This document shows positions 15,681 to 25,192 of a DNA stretch of 64,000 nt, in pieces (the first letter of the stretch is position 1; each line of letters starts with the position of its first letter). The translations under genes and the position numbers were made by a program. The stretch is from positions 144,147 through 208,146 of the forward strand of contig NZ_JAEKIA010000003.1 in the NCBI RefSeq assembly GCF_016405145.1, given 5' to 3'. The notes below the pieces were generated by a model. It was not told where the DNA came from. It ran no database searches and saw nothing but the letters and a program-made list of their open reading frames with translations. Source of the DNA: Schaalia cardiffensis (GTDB taxonomy: Bacteria > Actinomycetota > Actinomycetes > Actinomycetales > Actinomycetaceae).

Positions 15681-16130
15681 GTGAAGAGTCCTCAGTTCAT
15701 AGCTGGGATCGTTGAACTTAACGAGGCTGACGTTTCCGCCGCCACGCACTTGTGGGCAGAATGTGGGCTCACGGTCCCCTACAACGATCCCGAGGCAGAC
15801 TTTCTTCGCGCACTTCGCGGCCCCTCCTCAACAATTCTCGGCATCCGAGCGGAGCCGGTTCCGGGTGATGCTTCAAGCGGCCTTATCGGCACCGTCATGG
15901 TGGGACACGAGGGGCACCGCGGCTGGATCTACTACCTTGCGGTGCGCCCCGAGCATCAGGGGCGCGGCCTGGGATCCGCCCTCGTCCGCGCCGCGGAGGA
16001 GTGGCTTGATGAGCGGGGAGTTCCGAAAGCGATGCTCATGGTGCGGGCCACGAATGAAGGCATTCAGAACTTCTACAGGGCTCTCGGTTATGAGACGTCG
16101 ACCGTCACCGTCATGCAGAGGTGGTTGTGA
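15681..16130 (+). CDS. GNAT-family N-acetyltransferase, YpeA-like
   Basis: 149 residues with the GNAT acetyl-CoA site VRPEHQGRGLGSALVRAAEEW (about 92-112) and the C-terminal NFYRALGYETSTVTVMQRWL typical of the YpeA subgroup. The substrate is unknown. GTG 15681 is the start: GAGGAG lies 8 nt upstream. No operon partners; the preceding 440-nt gap (15241-15680) shows no gene, only short echoes such as CTTCGGGCG. It converges on upp with a shared hairpin between. Confidence 0.85.
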   Translation: MKSPQFIAGIVELNEADVSAATHLWAECGLTVPYNDPEADFLRALRGPSSTILGIRAEPVPGDASSGLIGTVMVGHEGHRGWIYYLAVRPEHQGRGLGSALVRAAEEWLDERGVPKAMLMVRATNEGIQNFYRALGYETSTVTVMQRWL

Positions 16131-16179
16131 TTCCCCGGAGCTCAAAGTGAGTGTGCGGAGGGTAAAGCAAGAAGACGCG

Positions 16180-16206
16180 GCCCGCCCTCGATCATCGAGG
16201 ACGGGC
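16180..16206. terminator. Bidirectional hairpin between the GNAT gene and upp
   Basis: GCCCG-C-CCTCGAT / ATCGAGG-A-CGGGC, 12 pairs with one mismatch and a 1-nt centre (effective loop larger). Between convergent genes. Confidence 0.55.
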
Positions 16207-16425
16207 CCAAAGCTTCACAAAGCGCAGTAAGTACTCAGGCCACCGGAGAAGAATCTGTTCGCCTTTGTGCGCACAACTCAAGTGTGCGCGCAGAACTTGT
16301 GCGCACCACGCTCAGCTTCCTGTTCGGAAACCTCCCTTGCCCGGAAAGTTTCCCTGCGCAGAAACCTCCCCTGCACGGAAACCCTCCCGTTCGGAAAACC
16401 TTCCGCCCGGAACCCCTGTTTCTGC

Positions 16426-16453
16426 GCAGAATCTCAGTCGCAGAATCTCAGTC
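16426..16453. repeat. Tandem repeat, 14 bp x 2, over the upp stop codon
   Basis: GCAGAATCTCAGTC at 16426-16439 and 16440-16453. Just upstream (16320-16420) is a looser series of CGGAAACCTCCC-like blocks and CTGCGCAGA echoes; no gene is seen in 16131-16447. Confidence 0.85.
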
Positions 16454-17086
16454 GACGATGCCGTAGAGACGATCACCCGCATCCCCGAGGCCGGGCACGA
16501 TGTAGGACTTCTCATTGAGGTGGTCGTCAACGGCGGCAACAACGACATTCACATCGCCTCGATCACCGACGGCCTTCTCCAAGACGGCCAAACCCTCAGG
16601 GGCTGCGAGAAGACACACACAGGTGACGTCTTTTGCTCCGCGCTCGAAGAGGTAGTTCGTCGCCGCAACCATGGTGTGCCCGGTGGCGAGCATCGGGTCG
16701 AGAATGAAGCACTGACGCCCGGACAGGTCATCGGGAAGACGGTTCGCGTAGGTCTCGATCTCGAGGGTGTCATCGTCGCGGCGCATACCGAGGAATCCGA
16801 CCTCAGCTGTCGGTAGCAGGCGGGTCATACCTTCGAGCATGCCCAGTCCGGCACGAAGAACAGGGACAACGATCGGACGAGGCTCGGAGAGTTTACGGCC
16901 AACAGTCGGGGCGACGGGGGTGTTGATCGCAGTCTCGGTGACAGACACCTGACGGGTCGCCTCGTAGGCGAGGAGGGTGACGAGCTCGTCGACGAGCTGA
17001 CGGAAAGTCGCGGAGGGGGTCTGACGATCGCGGAGGACGGTGAGCTTATGGTTGATCAGCGGGTGGTCCGCAACATGAAGGTGCAT
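16448..17086 (-). CDS. upp: Uracil phosphoribosyltransferase
   Basis: 212 residues, normal length. It makes UMP from uracil and PRPP in pyrimidine salvage. The PRPP-binding loop is [13 protein letters not shown] (about 126-138); RAGLGM and the uracil-binding C-terminus [16 protein letters not shown] are present. ATG 17086 gives the usual N-terminus ([20 protein letters not shown]). It stands alone between convergent GNAT and divergent tadA; the uracil permease is 14 kb away. Confidence 0.97.
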   Translation of the reverse strand: MHLHVADHPLINHKLTVLRDRQTPSATFRQLVDELVTLLAYEATRQVSVTETAINTPVAPTVGRKLSEPRPIVVPVLRAGLGMLEGMTRLLPTAEVGFLGMRRDDDTLEIETYANRLPDDLSGRQCFILDPMLATGHTMVAATNYLFERGAKDVTCVCLLAAPEGLAVLEKAVGDRGDVNVVVAAVDDHLNEKSYIVPGLGDAGDRLYGIVD

Positions 17087-17228
17087 GCCTTAAGGGTAGC
17101 GCGGACGGGGCACGGCAAGGACTTCCTTCGAGCCGAGTACGAACAAGGCGGACACCACCCCGGCAGCGGAAGAATCCCCTCGTTTAACGAGGACACTCAG
17201 GGGCAGCACGGGACTTCTGAGATGGTGA

Positions 17229-18317
<1,089 letters not shown>

Positions 18318-18419
18318 GGCGTGAATCGTGCATACCTCCCAGGAATGCAGTGCAGCCGAGGCGCTACGGCACATCCAAGGCGATGACGACTGCTCACAAA
18401 GCCTGCCGAACGGAGGACC

Positions 18420-18932
18420 ATGACAGGATCACCCCCTCAATCGACGATTCCCGCGTGCGTCATCACCGTGTCCGATCGCTGTTCGCAAGGAAACGCTGAA
18501 GACCTCTCGGGCCCGCTTGCGGCTCGGCTGCTCGCCGACTACGGCATCGAAGCGAGGCTCCTCCTCGTCCCCGACGAGGTCGAGGCGATCCAGGAGGCGA
18601 TTGTCTCCGCCAGCAAGGAGGGGGCTCGCCTCGTTTTCACGACAGGTGGAACGGGCCTCGCCCCCCGCGATGTCACTCCCGAAGCAACCGAAGCACTACT
18701 GAGCACGCGAATCCACGGTCTTGAAGATGCGATGCGCCGGGCCGGCGAGGGCCACGCCCCTGCGGCTGCATTGAGCCGTGGCCTCGTGGGCGTGACCTCT
18801 CGCGCTCCAGGGGGAGTGCTCGTCGTGAACGCTCCGGGTTCGAGCGGCGGGGTGAAGGATGCGGTCGGGGTGATCGGCCCCCTCGTCGCGCACATCCTCG
18901 ATCAGCTCGCCGGAGGAGACCATCCCCGCTGA
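18420..18932 (+). CDS. mogA: Molybdopterin adenylyltransferase-like protein MogA/MoaB
   Basis: 170 residues of the MogA/MoaB family, which adenylates molybdopterin before Mo insertion. Seen: VITVSDRCSQG at the start, LVFTTGGTGLAPRDVTPEAT (about 71-90, the MPT-binding GGTG signature) and the end NAPGSSGGVKDAVGVI. GGAGG lies just upstream of the ATG. About 100 nt after tadA on the same strand, and near the minus-strand Moco genes. A second paralogue lies at 53.98 kb. Confidence 0.92.
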   Translation: MTGSPPQSTIPACVITVSDRCSQGNAEDLSGPLAARLLADYGIEARLLLVPDEVEAIQEAIVSASKEGARLVFTTGGTGLAPRDVTPEATEALLSTRIHGLEDAMRRAGEGHAPAAALSRGLVGVTSRAPGGVLVVNAPGSSGGVKDAVGVIGPLVAHILDQLAGGDHPR

Positions 18933-19080
18933 GGGGTGCAGACGCACAATGGCGCAGGCGCGCAGACCCACAGGCGCACAGTGACATCGTGGCGCAGGAA
19001 GCTCACCGCCTGAAATGGCCCCGTAAGACAACACTGAGGGTCCCGAACAATCCCCGAGGGGCCTCTCGCACGTGGTTAGC

Positions 19081-19120
19081 AGACCCCGCAGACTGATGAG
19101 AGACCCCGTAGGCCGATTGT
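19081..19120. repeat. Tandem repeat, 20 bp x 2
   Basis: AGACCCCGCAGACTGATGAG (19081-19100) followed by a diverged copy (19101-19120). In the gap between convergent mogA and moaC. Confidence 0.65.
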
Positions 19121-19176
19121 ATCCCCACTGAAGTCCCAATGGGGCCGCAAGGAGAGTCAGGTTTTCTGAGGAGAGC

Positions 19177-19659
19177 TCAGTCCTCGGGCCGGGTCCACTC
19201 TCCCGAACGCCCACCGGACTTCGAGGTGATCTTCGCTTCGCTGATGCGAGCGGAACGGTCAACGCCCTTCACCATGTCGATCAGCGCGAGGGCGCACACC
19301 GTCACCGAGGTCAGGGCCTCCATTTCCACGCCCGTCCGATCTGCAGTGCGCACAGTTGAACGGATCGCGACATGGTCGTCTTCGAGCTCAAGGTCGACCT
19401 CGCAGCCGTGAACACCGATCGTGTGCGCGAGGGGCAGCAGATCCGGTACTCGTTTCGCGGCCGCAATACCGGCGACACGTGCCACCGCGAGCACGTCACC
19501 CTTCGGGACGCTTCCCGTACGAAGCGCCGTCATCACAGTAGGAGAGCAGTCCACTCGCGCAATTGCGCTCGCCTGACGGATGCTCGGTGCCTTCGCGGTG
19601 ACATCAACCATGTATGCGGCGCCGTCAGAGCGCAGGTGAGTGAGTGCGATATCGGACAT
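19177..19659 (-). CDS. moaC: Cyclic pyranopterin monophosphate synthase MoaC
   Basis: 160 residues from ATG 19659 (AAAGG 8 nt before); the ORF extends 9 codons further without support. MoaC closes the pyranopterin ring of 3',8-cH2GTP to cPMP, the second step of Moco synthesis. Seen: MVDVTAKAPSIRQASA, KGDVLAVARVAGIAAAKRV, LLPLAHTIGVHG and the C-terminal GVEMEALTSVTVCALALIDMVKGVDRSARI with the catalytic Lys. Last gene of the leftward moe/moa series, 216 nt after moeA. Confidence 0.96.
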   Translation of the reverse strand: MSDIALTHLRSDGAAYMVDVTAKAPSIRQASAIARVDCSPTVMTALRTGSVPKGDVLAVARVAGIAAAKRVPDLLPLAHTIGVHGCEVDLELEDDHVAIRSTVRTADRTGVEMEALTSVTVCALALIDMVKGVDRSARISEAKITSKSGGRSGEWTRPED

Positions 19660-19875
19660 CACATGCCTTTCTTTGAATGAGTTCACTGTGCCGCGCGGAG
19701 TTCATCGGTGAAGACGAAGAGCGCAGCGAAGAAGGGGAGAAGTTGTGGTGAGAAAAACACAGCGCCGACACGAGTGGGGACTTGTCGGTGAAGGGCCCTG
19801 AATAATCAGATTCCCAAGCGTCAAGGCTTTTCAGCTGTGCAGGCTTTCCAGGTGTGCGGGCTCGATGGGGAGCCT

Positions 19876-21270
19876 TCAGTGCAGGCTATTGCGCCCGAGA
19901 ATTGGAATGAGCTCGAAGGTATCGCCCGCAGCGACGGATTCGTGCTCCGGGCCGATGACGGCGAGGAACTCGGCTACAGCGAGTGAAGCGGTGAGGTGCG
20001 AACCGGAGCCGAGAATATGAACGGGCTCAACGAGGATCGGTTCGCCACCACAACGATGAGCGTCACCATCAGCACGAAGAGTCTCACCCGCACGAGGGGA
20101 CTTGCCAGCACGAAGAGGCTCTCCAGCAGCGGGGACAAAAGCCCCGCTGGGCTGAGCGGACGCGCACACCGCCGGGCGCACGGGCACGAATTGAGTCTTT
20201 CCCGCAGGCGAACGCCACCCCTTCGCAGCAATACCGGGCAGCATCCTGGGCGCGCTAGCTCCCGGCGCATCAGACACCCGGCCTGCGAGGCGCGCGATCA
20301 GACCAGCGACGTACACGTGGAAGGACACGAAGACGCTCACCGGATTGCCGGGTAGACACAGTACAAGCGTCGGTTTCTTGCTCGCCCCCACCGGAAGGAG
20401 CCCAACTCCCTGCGGGCCTCCCGGCTGCTGAGCGACATGATGGAAACGTCCTCGATCTGCGAGAGCACGTCGCACCACCTCGAAAGCCCCCTGGGAGACT
20501 CCACCAGCGGTAATGACAAGATCGGCTTCAGGAGCGCAATCCATGAGCCGAGTGAACTCTTCGGGATCGTCACCGCACAGGAAAGTCCCCACCACGTGCG
20601 CCCCGGCCTCGCTTGCGAGTGCCGCCATCATCAGGCCATTCGAATCGTGAATACGACCAGGGCCCAGGGGCTGGCCCGGGGCGACAAGTTCGGCGCCGGT
20701 CGCGATGACGAGGACGCGAGGGCGCGGATGAACGAGGAGACGATCCACTCCCACGGAAGCGGCAGCGGCAATCGTGCCTGCACTCAGGGGCGTGCCCGCG
20801 GGGATGACAATGTCTCCACAGTCGACACCTTCACCTTTGAAACGCACATTTGCACCGGGAACGGGGGCCTTGAGGATCTGCACCTGCTCGGGCGGGCATG
20901 ACACACCGGCCTCATGGTCAGTCCATTCGACTTTCACAACGGTGTCGGCGCCCTCGGGAACGGGGGCACCGGTCATGATGCGCCACGCGGTGCCCGGCTC
21001 GAGATGGTTCTCCCTCGTATCTCCTGCGGGAATATCACCTGCGACGGGAAGAATCGTCGGCCCCTCGGCTTTGAGATCGGCTGCTCGAAGGGCGAAGCCG
21101 TCCATCGCGGAGTTCGTGAAAGCGGGGACGGGAACAAGGGCGCGAACATCGGCTGCTGCAACGGCACCAATGCACTCTTCCAAGGGAAGTTCCACGGGGT
21201 CGAGCATCGGGCAGGAGGCCTCAACGAGGGCTCGGTGCTCATCAATTGACAGCGAGGCGTGATGGCTCAT
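19876..21270 (-). CDS. moeA: Molybdopterin molybdotransferase MoeA with a repeat-like insertion
   Basis: 464 residues; the usual length is 400-420. MoeA inserts molybdate into adenylated molybdopterin. Seen: FTNSAMDGFALRA, the central TGAPVPEGADTVV, ATGAELVAPG with GRIHDSNG, TAGGVSQGAFE, LPGNPVSVFVSF, and the C-terminal beta-barrel. Residues about 368-410 are an added RAG/PRAG-type low-complexity stretch (DNA echoes of CAGCACGAAGAG near 20070-20135). ATG 21270 has AGGGA upstream; the 12-codon extension to 21306 is not supported. Lies between moeB and moaC, all leftward. Confidence 0.95.
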   Translation of the reverse strand: MSHHASLSIDEHRALVEASCPMLDPVELPLEECIGAVAAADVRALVPVPAFTNSAMDGFALRAADLKAEGPTILPVAGDIPAGDTRENHLEPGTAWRIMTGAPVPEGADTVVKVEWTDHEAGVSCPPEQVQILKAPVPGANVRFKGEGVDCGDIVIPAGTPLSAGTIAAAASVGVDRLLVHPRPRVLVIATGAELVAPGQPLGPGRIHDSNGLMMAALASEAGAHVVGTFLCGDDPEEFTRLMDCAPEADLVITAGGVSQGAFEVVRRALADRGRFHHVAQQPGGPQGVGLLPVGASKKPTLVLCLPGNPVSVFVSFHVYVAGLIARLAGRVSDAPGASAPRMLPGIAAKGWRSPAGKTQFVPVRPAVCASAQPSGAFVPAAGEPLRAGKSPRAGETLRADGDAHRCGGEPILVEPVHILGSGSHLTASLAVAEFLAVIGPEHESVAAGDTFELIPILGRNSLH

Positions 21271-21320
21271 GGTGGTCCCTTCCCGACGCCCCCTGGGGGC
21301 GCACACTGTGTTGAGATGGT

Positions 21321-22124
21321 TCAGTCGCCTGGTAGTTCAGCGAATTCTACGATCGTGGTGCGCCGCTTGAGAGCGTCGCTGACGAGGACTCTGCCCACGA
21401 GGGGGTCCCCGAAGCCTGCGATGAGCTTGACGGCTTCGCTGGCCATGATTGTTCCCGCCTCCCCGGCCACAGGCCCGAGGATCCCGACGGAAGAGGCCCT
21501 GGGCGTGGTTCCGGGCTTGGGGGGAGTCGGATGCAAAGACCTGAGGGAAGTTGGCGGGTAGGGGGCGGGGGCGGCCGACCAGAAGGAGGCGACCTGGTAG
21601 TTCATGGCGACGACGGTGCCCCATACGAGCGGGACCCCCGATTCTTTGCACCAATCGGCGATGAGGTACTTCGAGTCGAAGGTATCAGTGCAGTCGACGA
21701 GGAGGTCCCATTCGCGTCCGTGCTCATGCAAAAACTTCAGGGTGATACGCCCATAGGTCTCCACGGTGATCGAAGAGTTCAGGGCTGCGAGGCGGGTGGC
21801 AGCGGAGTGGGACTTAGCGCTGCCAATCGAGTCTTCGCAATGGATGATCTGTCGCTGCAGATTCGAAGGAGCTACGCCATCGGGATCTGCGATGCCGATT
21901 GTGCCCACTCCGGCTGCGGCCAAATAGAGCAGGACGGGCGAACCCAAGCCTCCCGCTCCGATGACGAGGACTCTGGATGCAAGGAGCCTGGCCTGCCCGG
22001 CTTCTCCGATACCGGGAACGAGCAGATTCTTCTCGTAGCGCTCCCGTTCCAAGGCAGTCACGGGCCGAGGCGGGTGTAGGAGTGGAATCTGAAGCGGGGG
22101 GAGGCTCACCGCAATCCCGACCAC
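21321..22124 (-). CDS. moeB: MoeB/ThiF-type adenylyltransferase lacking the zinc cysteines
   Basis: 267 residues. Adenylates the C-terminal GG of MoaD so that it can be re-sulfurated. Seen: RYEKNLLVPGIGEAGQ, the nucleotide-binding VLVIGAGGLGSP (about 52-63), DPDGVAPSNLQRQ and LVDCTDTFDSKY. Typical MoeB/ThiF proteins bind zinc through two CxxC pairs; here the region before LHPTPPKPGT has no cysteines and the C-terminal CxxC is absent. Start uncertain: GTG 22124 overlaps moaE by 19 nt, while GTG 22109 would overlap its stop as GTGA. Translation coupling to moaE is likely either way. Confidence 0.88.
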   Translation of the reverse strand: MVGIAVSLPPLQIPLLHPPRPVTALERERYEKNLLVPGIGEAGQARLLASRVLVIGAGGLGSPVLLYLAAAGVGTIGIADPDGVAPSNLQRQIIHCEDSIGSAKSHSAATRLAALNSSITVETYGRITLKFLHEHGREWDLLVDCTDTFDSKYLIADWCKESGVPLVWGTVVAMNYQVASFWSAAPAPYPPTSLRSLHPTPPKPGTTPRASSVGILGPVAGEAGTIMASEAVKLIAGFGDPLVGRVLVSDALKRRTTIVEFAELPGD

Positions 22125-22528
22125 TCGTGGGAGCCGTCGAGACGGAACTGCTTCTTCCAGATCGGCAGGCGCACTTTCACTTCGTCAACCAGGTCTGAGC
22201 AGGTGGTGAATGCTTGGCTCCGGTGTTCGGCGGCAACGACGATCACCATGGCCTCATCGCCGATCCCAAGGGAGCCGACTCGGTGGTGAGCTTCGATATG
22301 GTGGACGCCTTCGCGCCGGGCGAAGTCCTCAACGAGTTCCTTGAGGATCTCTTCGGCCTGAGGGTGAGCAGAATAGTCGATGCCCTGCACTCCTTCGCCG
22401 TCGTCATGGTTGCGGACAACCCCGATGAAGGAGACGAAGGCTCCGCAATCGGCGCGGCGGGCTGCCTCTTCAATGGTAACAGGGTCGAGGGGAGTCTCGA
22501 CGATGGATGTGCAGATCTGTGCGCTCAT
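22106..22528 (-). CDS. moaE: Molybdopterin synthase catalytic subunit MoaE
   Basis: 140 residues, normal length. MoaE converts cPMP to molybdopterin using the thiocarboxylated C-terminus of MoaD. Seen: CGAFVSFIGVVRNHDDG, YSAHPQAEEILKELV, HHRVGSLGIGDEAMVIVVAAEHRS and the C-terminal VRLPIWKKQFRLDGSHEW with the catalytic Lys residues. It lies 9 nt downstream of the HTH-MoaD fusion, so its partner subunit is encoded immediately before it, and it overlaps moeB. Confidence 0.96.
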   Translation of the reverse strand: MSAQICTSIVETPLDPVTIEEAARRADCGAFVSFIGVVRNHDDGEGVQGIDYSAHPQAEEILKELVEDFARREGVHHIEAHHRVGSLGIGDEAMVIVVAAEHRSQAFTTCSDLVDEVKVRLPIWKKQFRLDGSHEWSGLR

Positions 22529-22537
22529 GGTGGTGGA

Positions 22538-23521
22538 TCAACCTCCTGCAAAGGGTGGGAGCACATCGAGTTGCAGACCGGGACGCAAAGGAGTGTTCCG
22601 ATCGGCGGGTTTACGGTTCAGCAGGAAAGTGGAGACTTCGAGGACCGGTGCAAGGGCGGGACGTGAATCGGCGAGCATCCCGAGGAGTACGCCGAGGGTT
22701 GTCGGCAGGGAAGAGGCGGGGATCTCCAACTCGTCTGCTTCGGCAGCCTCAGCTGCGCCCCCGAAGAATCGCACGAGCATCGGAGCTTCGCGTAGGGGTT
22801 TCGTGATGCGTTCACTCAGAGTGACGACCACTCTCATCGGCTGCTTGTCATCCGGCACGTAGGTCCAGGTCGCATAGTCCACAGCAGTGCGCTCCAGGAT
22901 GCGTTCCACGAGGCCTCGACGCAATTCGAGGGCGAGGGGGTCGGGATCTTCCGGATGCGTGAAGGGACAGGCCGTCATGACGAGCGAGGTCGGATGCCCG
23001 TGGAGCGGTGAGGCAGCGAAACCCAGTGCCGAGAGGAACATGCGGATCTTGCCCATATGGCTGGAAAGAGTGAAGCCCTCGGGAAGACGCGTGAAATGTG
23101 AATGATCGGGGATCCCGGTGGCTTCGAGGGCATGATTAGCCCACTTACGGCCAATCAGTCGGGCAATGGCTCCGGGGTCGTCATTGGTTTCCCTGAGTAC
23201 GTCGAGGATCGCGCTCGTCATCTGGTTGAGCATGAGCGCGGGGAAGGCCGGGTCCGTCGGCGTTGTTGTTGAATAGCCGAGGGCGGGGCGCCCTCGCCCC
23301 TGGGCGGGCAGCTGCTCGCGCGACACGAGGCCCATTGCCATGAGGGCATCCAGGGTCTCCCGGACGGAGGAGACGTGCAGTTCTGCTTCGGCAGCAAGAT
23401 CCGAGACTGTCACGGGGGTTTCGTGCTCGGCGATCCTCTCGAGGAGGGAGTGCTGCGCGGCGGTGAGCGATGCCATCGTCGACAGGGTGTCGGCGAATGA
23501 TCGGGTAGTGACACGCGTCAT
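22538..23521 (-). CDS. Fusion of a COG2345-like HTH regulator with MoaD
   Basis: 327 residues from ATG 23521 (GAGG at good spacing). Residues about 20-85 form a winged helix-turn-helix (LLERIAEHETPVTVSDLAAEAELHVSS). A middle domain resembles COG2345/SufR-type regulators: it keeps ACPF but the second conserved Cys of that family is replaced (PDPLALELRRGL). Residues about 246-327 are a MoaD ubiquitin fold ending PPFAGG, the Gly-Gly tail needed for thiocarboxylation. No separate moaD is present, so this is probably the MoaD source. An internal ATG at 22780 could release an 80-residue MoaD. It may sense Moco or nitrate status; that is inference. It lies downstream of narI on the same strand. Confidence 0.85.
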   Translation of the reverse strand: MTRVTTRSFADTLSTMASLTAAQHSLLERIAEHETPVTVSDLAAEAELHVSSVRETLDALMAMGLVSREQLPAQGRGRPALGYSTTTPTDPAFPALMLNQMTSAILDVLRETNDDPGAIARLIGRKWANHALEATGIPDHSHFTRLPEGFTLSSHMGKIRMFLSALGFAASPLHGHPTSLVMTACPFTHPEDPDPLALELRRGLVERILERTAVDYATWTYVPDDKQPMRVVVTLSERITKPLREAPMLVRFFGGAAEAAEADELEIPASSLPTTLGVLLGMLADSRPALAPVLEVSTFLLNRKPADRNTPLRPGLQLDVLPPFAGG

Positions 23522-23590
23522 GGAGCCTCTTCGATTAGGGACGGACGAAATGGATTTCAGTCTGCCAGCGCCATGGGGTGAGTGACAACT

Positions 23591-23612
23591 GAAGGAGAGA
23601 CGACTCTCCTTC
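23591..23612. terminator. Perfect 9-bp hairpin between narI and the HTH-MoaD gene
   Basis: GAAGGAGAG-ACGA-CTCTCCTTC. About 110 nt after narI and 70 nt before the regulator start; on the minus strand the following bases are AGTTGTCACT, so a full terminator is uncertain. It could also be a regulator site. Confidence 0.5.
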
Positions 23613-23723
23613 CTCGCCCGCGCCCCGGCGAGGGGCACTCACCAGCCTTGATGCCTCAAAAAAGAGGAGGGACGGGCTCAGTGGAAGCGAGGAAGGAGAA
23701 GCAATCGTCCGAGTGTGTGCTGC

Positions 23724-24506
23724 TCACCAGCCGCGCTTGCGCCCAACGGGTTGCTTCGCGTCACGCGAGCGGTACACGACCGAGGGGCGCGTGACGTAGC
23801 CGACCGGCGCAGAAGCGACGTGCACGAGGCGCGTGAAGGGCCACACGCAGAACAGGAGCATGCCCGCGATGATGTGCATCTGGAAGCTCAGGGGCACATC
23901 AAGCATGTACTCGGGCTTGGGTGAGAGCATGAGGATCGAGCGGAACCATACGGAGATCGTCTCGCGGTAGTCGTAACCGTGACCGGAGAAGCTCGGAACA
24001 ACCTGATGCATGACGGTCGCGACGATGCCCAGGGCGATCGGCAGGCACAAGAGCACGTAGGTGACGATGTCCATGCGGGTTGTCGCCAGACGCACCGACT
24101 TGACGAAGATGCGACGGTAGAGCAGACCGAGAAGGCCAATGACCGTGACGAGGCCCGCGATGCTACCGCCCACGGTCGCCCCCATGTGGTACATCTCCTC
24201 GGAGACGCCCACGGCCTCAGTCAAGGCCTTCGGGACGAAGAGGCCACCGACGTGGCCGAGTCCGACGAACAGGATGCCGAAGTGGAACATGGGGGAGGAC
24301 CAGCGCAGAATCGCGGACTCGTTCCAGTTCGAGGAGCGGGAGGTCCAGCCGTACTGGTCGGTCTTGTAGCGCCAGATGAGGCCGACGACAAGGAGGACGA
24401 TCGCGAGGTAGGGCAGGACGACCCAGGCGAGCGTGCCGAACACGCCGACACTCCGGCCCGCCTCAGCGCCGTTTTCCAGCACGAGCACGCGGCTCATGAA
24501 ATCCAT
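23724..24506 (-). CDS. narI: Respiratory nitrate reductase gamma subunit NarI
   Basis: 260 residues, five membrane helices; cytochrome b subunit that takes electrons from quinol and passes them to NarH. Likely haem ligands: His in FHFGILFVGLGHVGG and in SFQMHIIAGMLLF plus the following RLVHVA. ATG 24506 is chosen because GAAAGG lies 8-9 nt upstream; the GTG at 24515 overlaps the narJ stop. A basic tail ends at KRGW. Last gene of the narGHJI run. Confidence 0.96.
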   Translation of the reverse strand: MDFMSRVLVLENGAEAGRSVGVFGTLAWVVLPYLAIVLLVVGLIWRYKTDQYGWTSRSSNWNESAILRWSSPMFHFGILFVGLGHVGGLFVPKALTEAVGVSEEMYHMGATVGGSIAGLVTVIGLLGLLYRRIFVKSVRLATTRMDIVTYVLLCLPIALGIVATVMHQVVPSFSGHGYDYRETISVWFRSILMLSPKPEYMLDVPLSFQMHIIAGMLLFCVWPFTRLVHVASAPVGYVTRPSVVYRSRDAKQPVGRKRGW

Positions 24507-24511
24507 GTGAG

Positions 24512-25192
24512 TCACCTTTCCGAGACGAGGAGCGGGGAAGGAGTGGACGTAAGATCACCGATCCCGACGAGTTCAGTCGGGGGACCTTGCGAGATGAGCC
24601 GCTGATAGGCGGCTACGACCTCGGGGGTCGCTTCGGGAAGAGTCAGGACGAGGGCTTCGAGGAGCTCCGCCCAGGGGGACGCATAGGAACGCAGGGCTGA
24701 ACGGACCACTTCAATGCCTTCCCGGTTCGCCTCGAGAAGATTCTCGGCGACACCGGAATCATCAAGGGCTGCGAACTCAAGGAGGAGAGGCAGGTGATCG
24801 GGGAGTTCTTCGCGTTCCACCTCGAAGCCGGAGCGTTTGAGCGCTTCTTTGAAACCGATGATCGCTTGGCCTCGCGACCTCGTGTCCCCATGGGTGTAGT
24901 AGGTCAGGCCGAGGGCGCAGCGGCGCCTCTGATCGAAGGTCTCCACATAGGCGATTTCGAGTTCGCGCAGGCTCATGCTCTCTGCCGCGTCGCAAAACGC
25001 GCGCAGACGCTCGGCGACGGGGAGGGGAAGACCATCAAGTCCGGCGCGCACCGTAGCGAGCTCCTCAGCAGTCTTCTCGTCTGGATAGTCGAGAAGGAGC
25101 GAGCACGCCATGCGGACGAAGCGCTTCTGCTCGTCGCTCACCGGCTCCAGCGCAGGGCTGGGGAGGCGGGGCTGGCCGATGAGGGTACTCAT
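24512..25192 (-). CDS. narJ: Nitrate reductase assembly chaperone NarJ
   Basis: 226 residues of the NarJ/TorD family. It binds apo-NarG and assists Mo cofactor insertion; it is not part of the final enzyme. Seen: RMACSLLLDYPDE, LRELEIAYVETFDQRRRCALGLTYYTHGDTRSRG (the family hallmark, about 76-109) and DHLPLLLEFAA. The ATG overlaps the narH stop by 4 nt. C-terminal residues after about 195 are Pro/Ser-rich. Confidence 0.96.
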   Translation of the reverse strand: MSTLIGQPRLPSPALEPVSDEQKRFVRMACSLLLDYPDEKTAEELATVRAGLDGLPLPVAERLRAFCDAAESMSLRELEIAYVETFDQRRRCALGLTYYTHGDTRSRGQAIIGFKEALKRSGFEVEREELPDHLPLLLEFAALDDSGVAENLLEANREGIEVVRSALRSYASPWAELLEALVLTLPEATPEVVAAYQRLISQGPPTELVGIGDLTSTPSPLLVSER

